This document shows positions 63,142 to 64,000 of a stretch of DNA of 64,000 nt, piece by piece. The DNA is from Catalimonadaceae bacterium JC749. GTDB taxonomy: Bacteria > Bacteroidota > Bacteroidia > Cytophagales > Cyclobacteriaceae. The stretch's first letter is position 1, and each line of letters opens with the position of its first letter. A program made the translations under genes and the position numbers. The stretch covers positions 124,001 through 188,000 of the forward strand of contig JAJNNC010000001.1 in the NCBI GenBank assembly GCA_021730635.1, given 5' to 3'. Under the pieces are notes generated by a model that was given only the letters and a program-made list of their open reading frames with translations, had not been told where the DNA came from and did no database searches.

Positions 63142-63927
63142 ATGAGTAAAGAAACACTACCCGGAATCAAACAATTTGACTTAAGTGGAAAAGCTGCCAT
63201 CATTACAGGAGGATCTAAAGGGTTGGGCTTAGCGATGGCTGCCGGTTTAGCCTCAGCAGGTGCCAACGTGATGCTGGTCAATCGGAATGCAGAAGAAGGA
63301 GCCCAGGCTGCTAAAGAACTGAGTGCAGCGTATAAGACAAAGATTCTTTCTTTTTCAGCAGACATTACCCAGGCAGATCAGACAGAAGCGATGGCCCAGG
63401 CAGCTATGGATGCTTTTGGTCAGATTGATATTCTGATCAACAGTGCTGGTATCAATATCCGGGGCCCGATCGATGAAGTAACGCCGGAAGATTTCAACAA
63501 AGTGATAGCAGTAAATGTGAATGGTACCTGGCTGTGCTGCCGGGCAGTGACACCCTACATGAAAAAAAACGGAAGTGGCCGTATCATCAACCTGGCTAGT
63601 ACGCTCGGGCTGGTAGGTTTGGCCAACCGGACACCCTATACAGCCAGTAAAGGGGCTGTCGTGCAGATGACCCGAGGCCTGGCGCTGGAGTTAGCGCCTT
63701 TCAATATCATGGTGAATGCCATTTGTCCGGGGCCGTTTCTGACAGAAATGAATGTTCCCATCGCTGGCACCGAGGAAGCAAAGAATTTCATTGTAGGCGC
63801 TACCGCCCTGGGCCGCTGGGGAGAGCTGCGGGAAATTCAGGGGGCTGCCATTTTCCTGGCCAGTGATGCCGCCAGCTATATGGTGGGTTCCATGCTCACT
63901 GTTGACGGTGGCTGGACTGCCAAATAG
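63142..63927 (+). CDS. SDR family oxidoreductase
   Basis: A 261-residue short-chain dehydrogenase. The cofactor motif is TGGSKGLGLAMA, followed by the NSAG motif and the catalytic Ser and YTASK (Tyr/Lys). The closest recognised activity is gluconate 5-dehydrogenase-type. It begins 20 bp after the isomerase and closes the visible part of the cluster, so together the four genes could oxidise, isomerise and reduce one sugar. The substrate is not shown. Confidence 0.88.
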   Translation: MSKETLPGIKQFDLSGKAAIITGGSKGLGLAMAAGLASAGANVMLVNRNAEEGAQAAKELSAAYKTKILSFSADITQADQTEAMAQAAMDAFGQIDILINSAGINIRGPIDEVTPEDFNKVIAVNVNGTWLCCRAVTPYMKKNGSGRIINLASTLGLVGLANRTPYTASKGAVVQMTRGLALELAPFNIMVNAICPGPFLTEMNVPIAGTEEAKNFIVGATALGRWGELREIQGAAIFLASDAASYMVGSMLTVDGGWTAK

Positions 63928-64000
63928 CCGGTATTTTCGATCGCTACTGTTTAGAGGATTTTGTTTGGTTACGGATCAGTCTCACATCAATAGGACTGCT

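Overview
The window is chromosomal DNA from a Bacteroidota member, most likely order Cytophagales. This rests on a SusC/SusD pair, CarboxypepD_reg-type N-termini on TonB receptors, many FG-GAP/VCBS proteins, a DUF4469 HU-like protein, HYC_CC_PP and DUF3347 copper proteins, and the near absence of Shine-Dalgarno motifs. I found no tRNA, rRNA or CRISPR array.

Layout. (1) 1-6800: the tail of a membrane protein, an HU-like DUF4469 protein, then a large LRR-Roc-COR-TIR (ROCO-TIR) protein followed by a DUF5995 protein, in a repeat-rich neighbourhood. (2) 6811-15023: a Pst-type anion ABC transporter (pstSCAB) led by a DUF2490 protein, a TonB receptor and an Rrf2 regulator. A shared sequence, RTCTATATA, six bases, ARACTAA, lies in front of these units, so the cluster looks like one Rrf2 regulon. 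(3) 15242-28140: an FG-GAP lipoprotein, a SusCD pair, a haloperoxidase overlapping a VCBS/ASPIC-UnbV protein, and a lactonase-like lipoprotein. (4) 28372-31604: a thioredoxin-like protein, a MITE-like element, a DoxX-like protein and an MDR oxidoreductase. (5) 31621-54609: a 23-kb island, all on the minus strand, mostly for copper/silver handling. It holds CopB, a VKOR/SPW membrane protein, a K+-channel-like protein, HMA-AraC regulator 1, a TRASH-like protein, DUF3347, CusB-CusC-CusA, HYC_CC_PP, a copper chaperone, cytochrome c, a His-rich outer-membrane protein, CopA and HMA-AraC regulator 2. (6) 54753-57692: hypothetical, DUF2383-like and DUF5009-like genes. (7) 58002-63927: a plus-strand cluster of Gfo/Idh/MocA oxidoreductase, PVC-type haem dehydrogenase, TIM-barrel isomerase and SDR.

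The most striking unannotated signal is in the copper island. Seven intergenic regions carry a tandem direct repeat (AATTNTRTAAA on the coding strand, repeated at exactly 21 bp). They lie in front of regulator 2, copA, the His-rich OMP/cytochrome unit, the chaperone, the HYC-cus unit, copB and, most weakly, the VKOR/SPW unit. Two helical turns between direct repeats suits an AraC-type protein. The two regulators are AraC HTH proteins with an N-terminal CxxC HMA-like domain, so I infer that they sense metal directly and that this is their operator. The 91-bp gap before cusA also folds into a three-stem structure whose outer 11-bp stem abuts the start codon. The ROCO-TIR protein is the second main candidate for an undescribed system, because its architecture resembles eukaryotic NLR/LRRK-like immune proteins.
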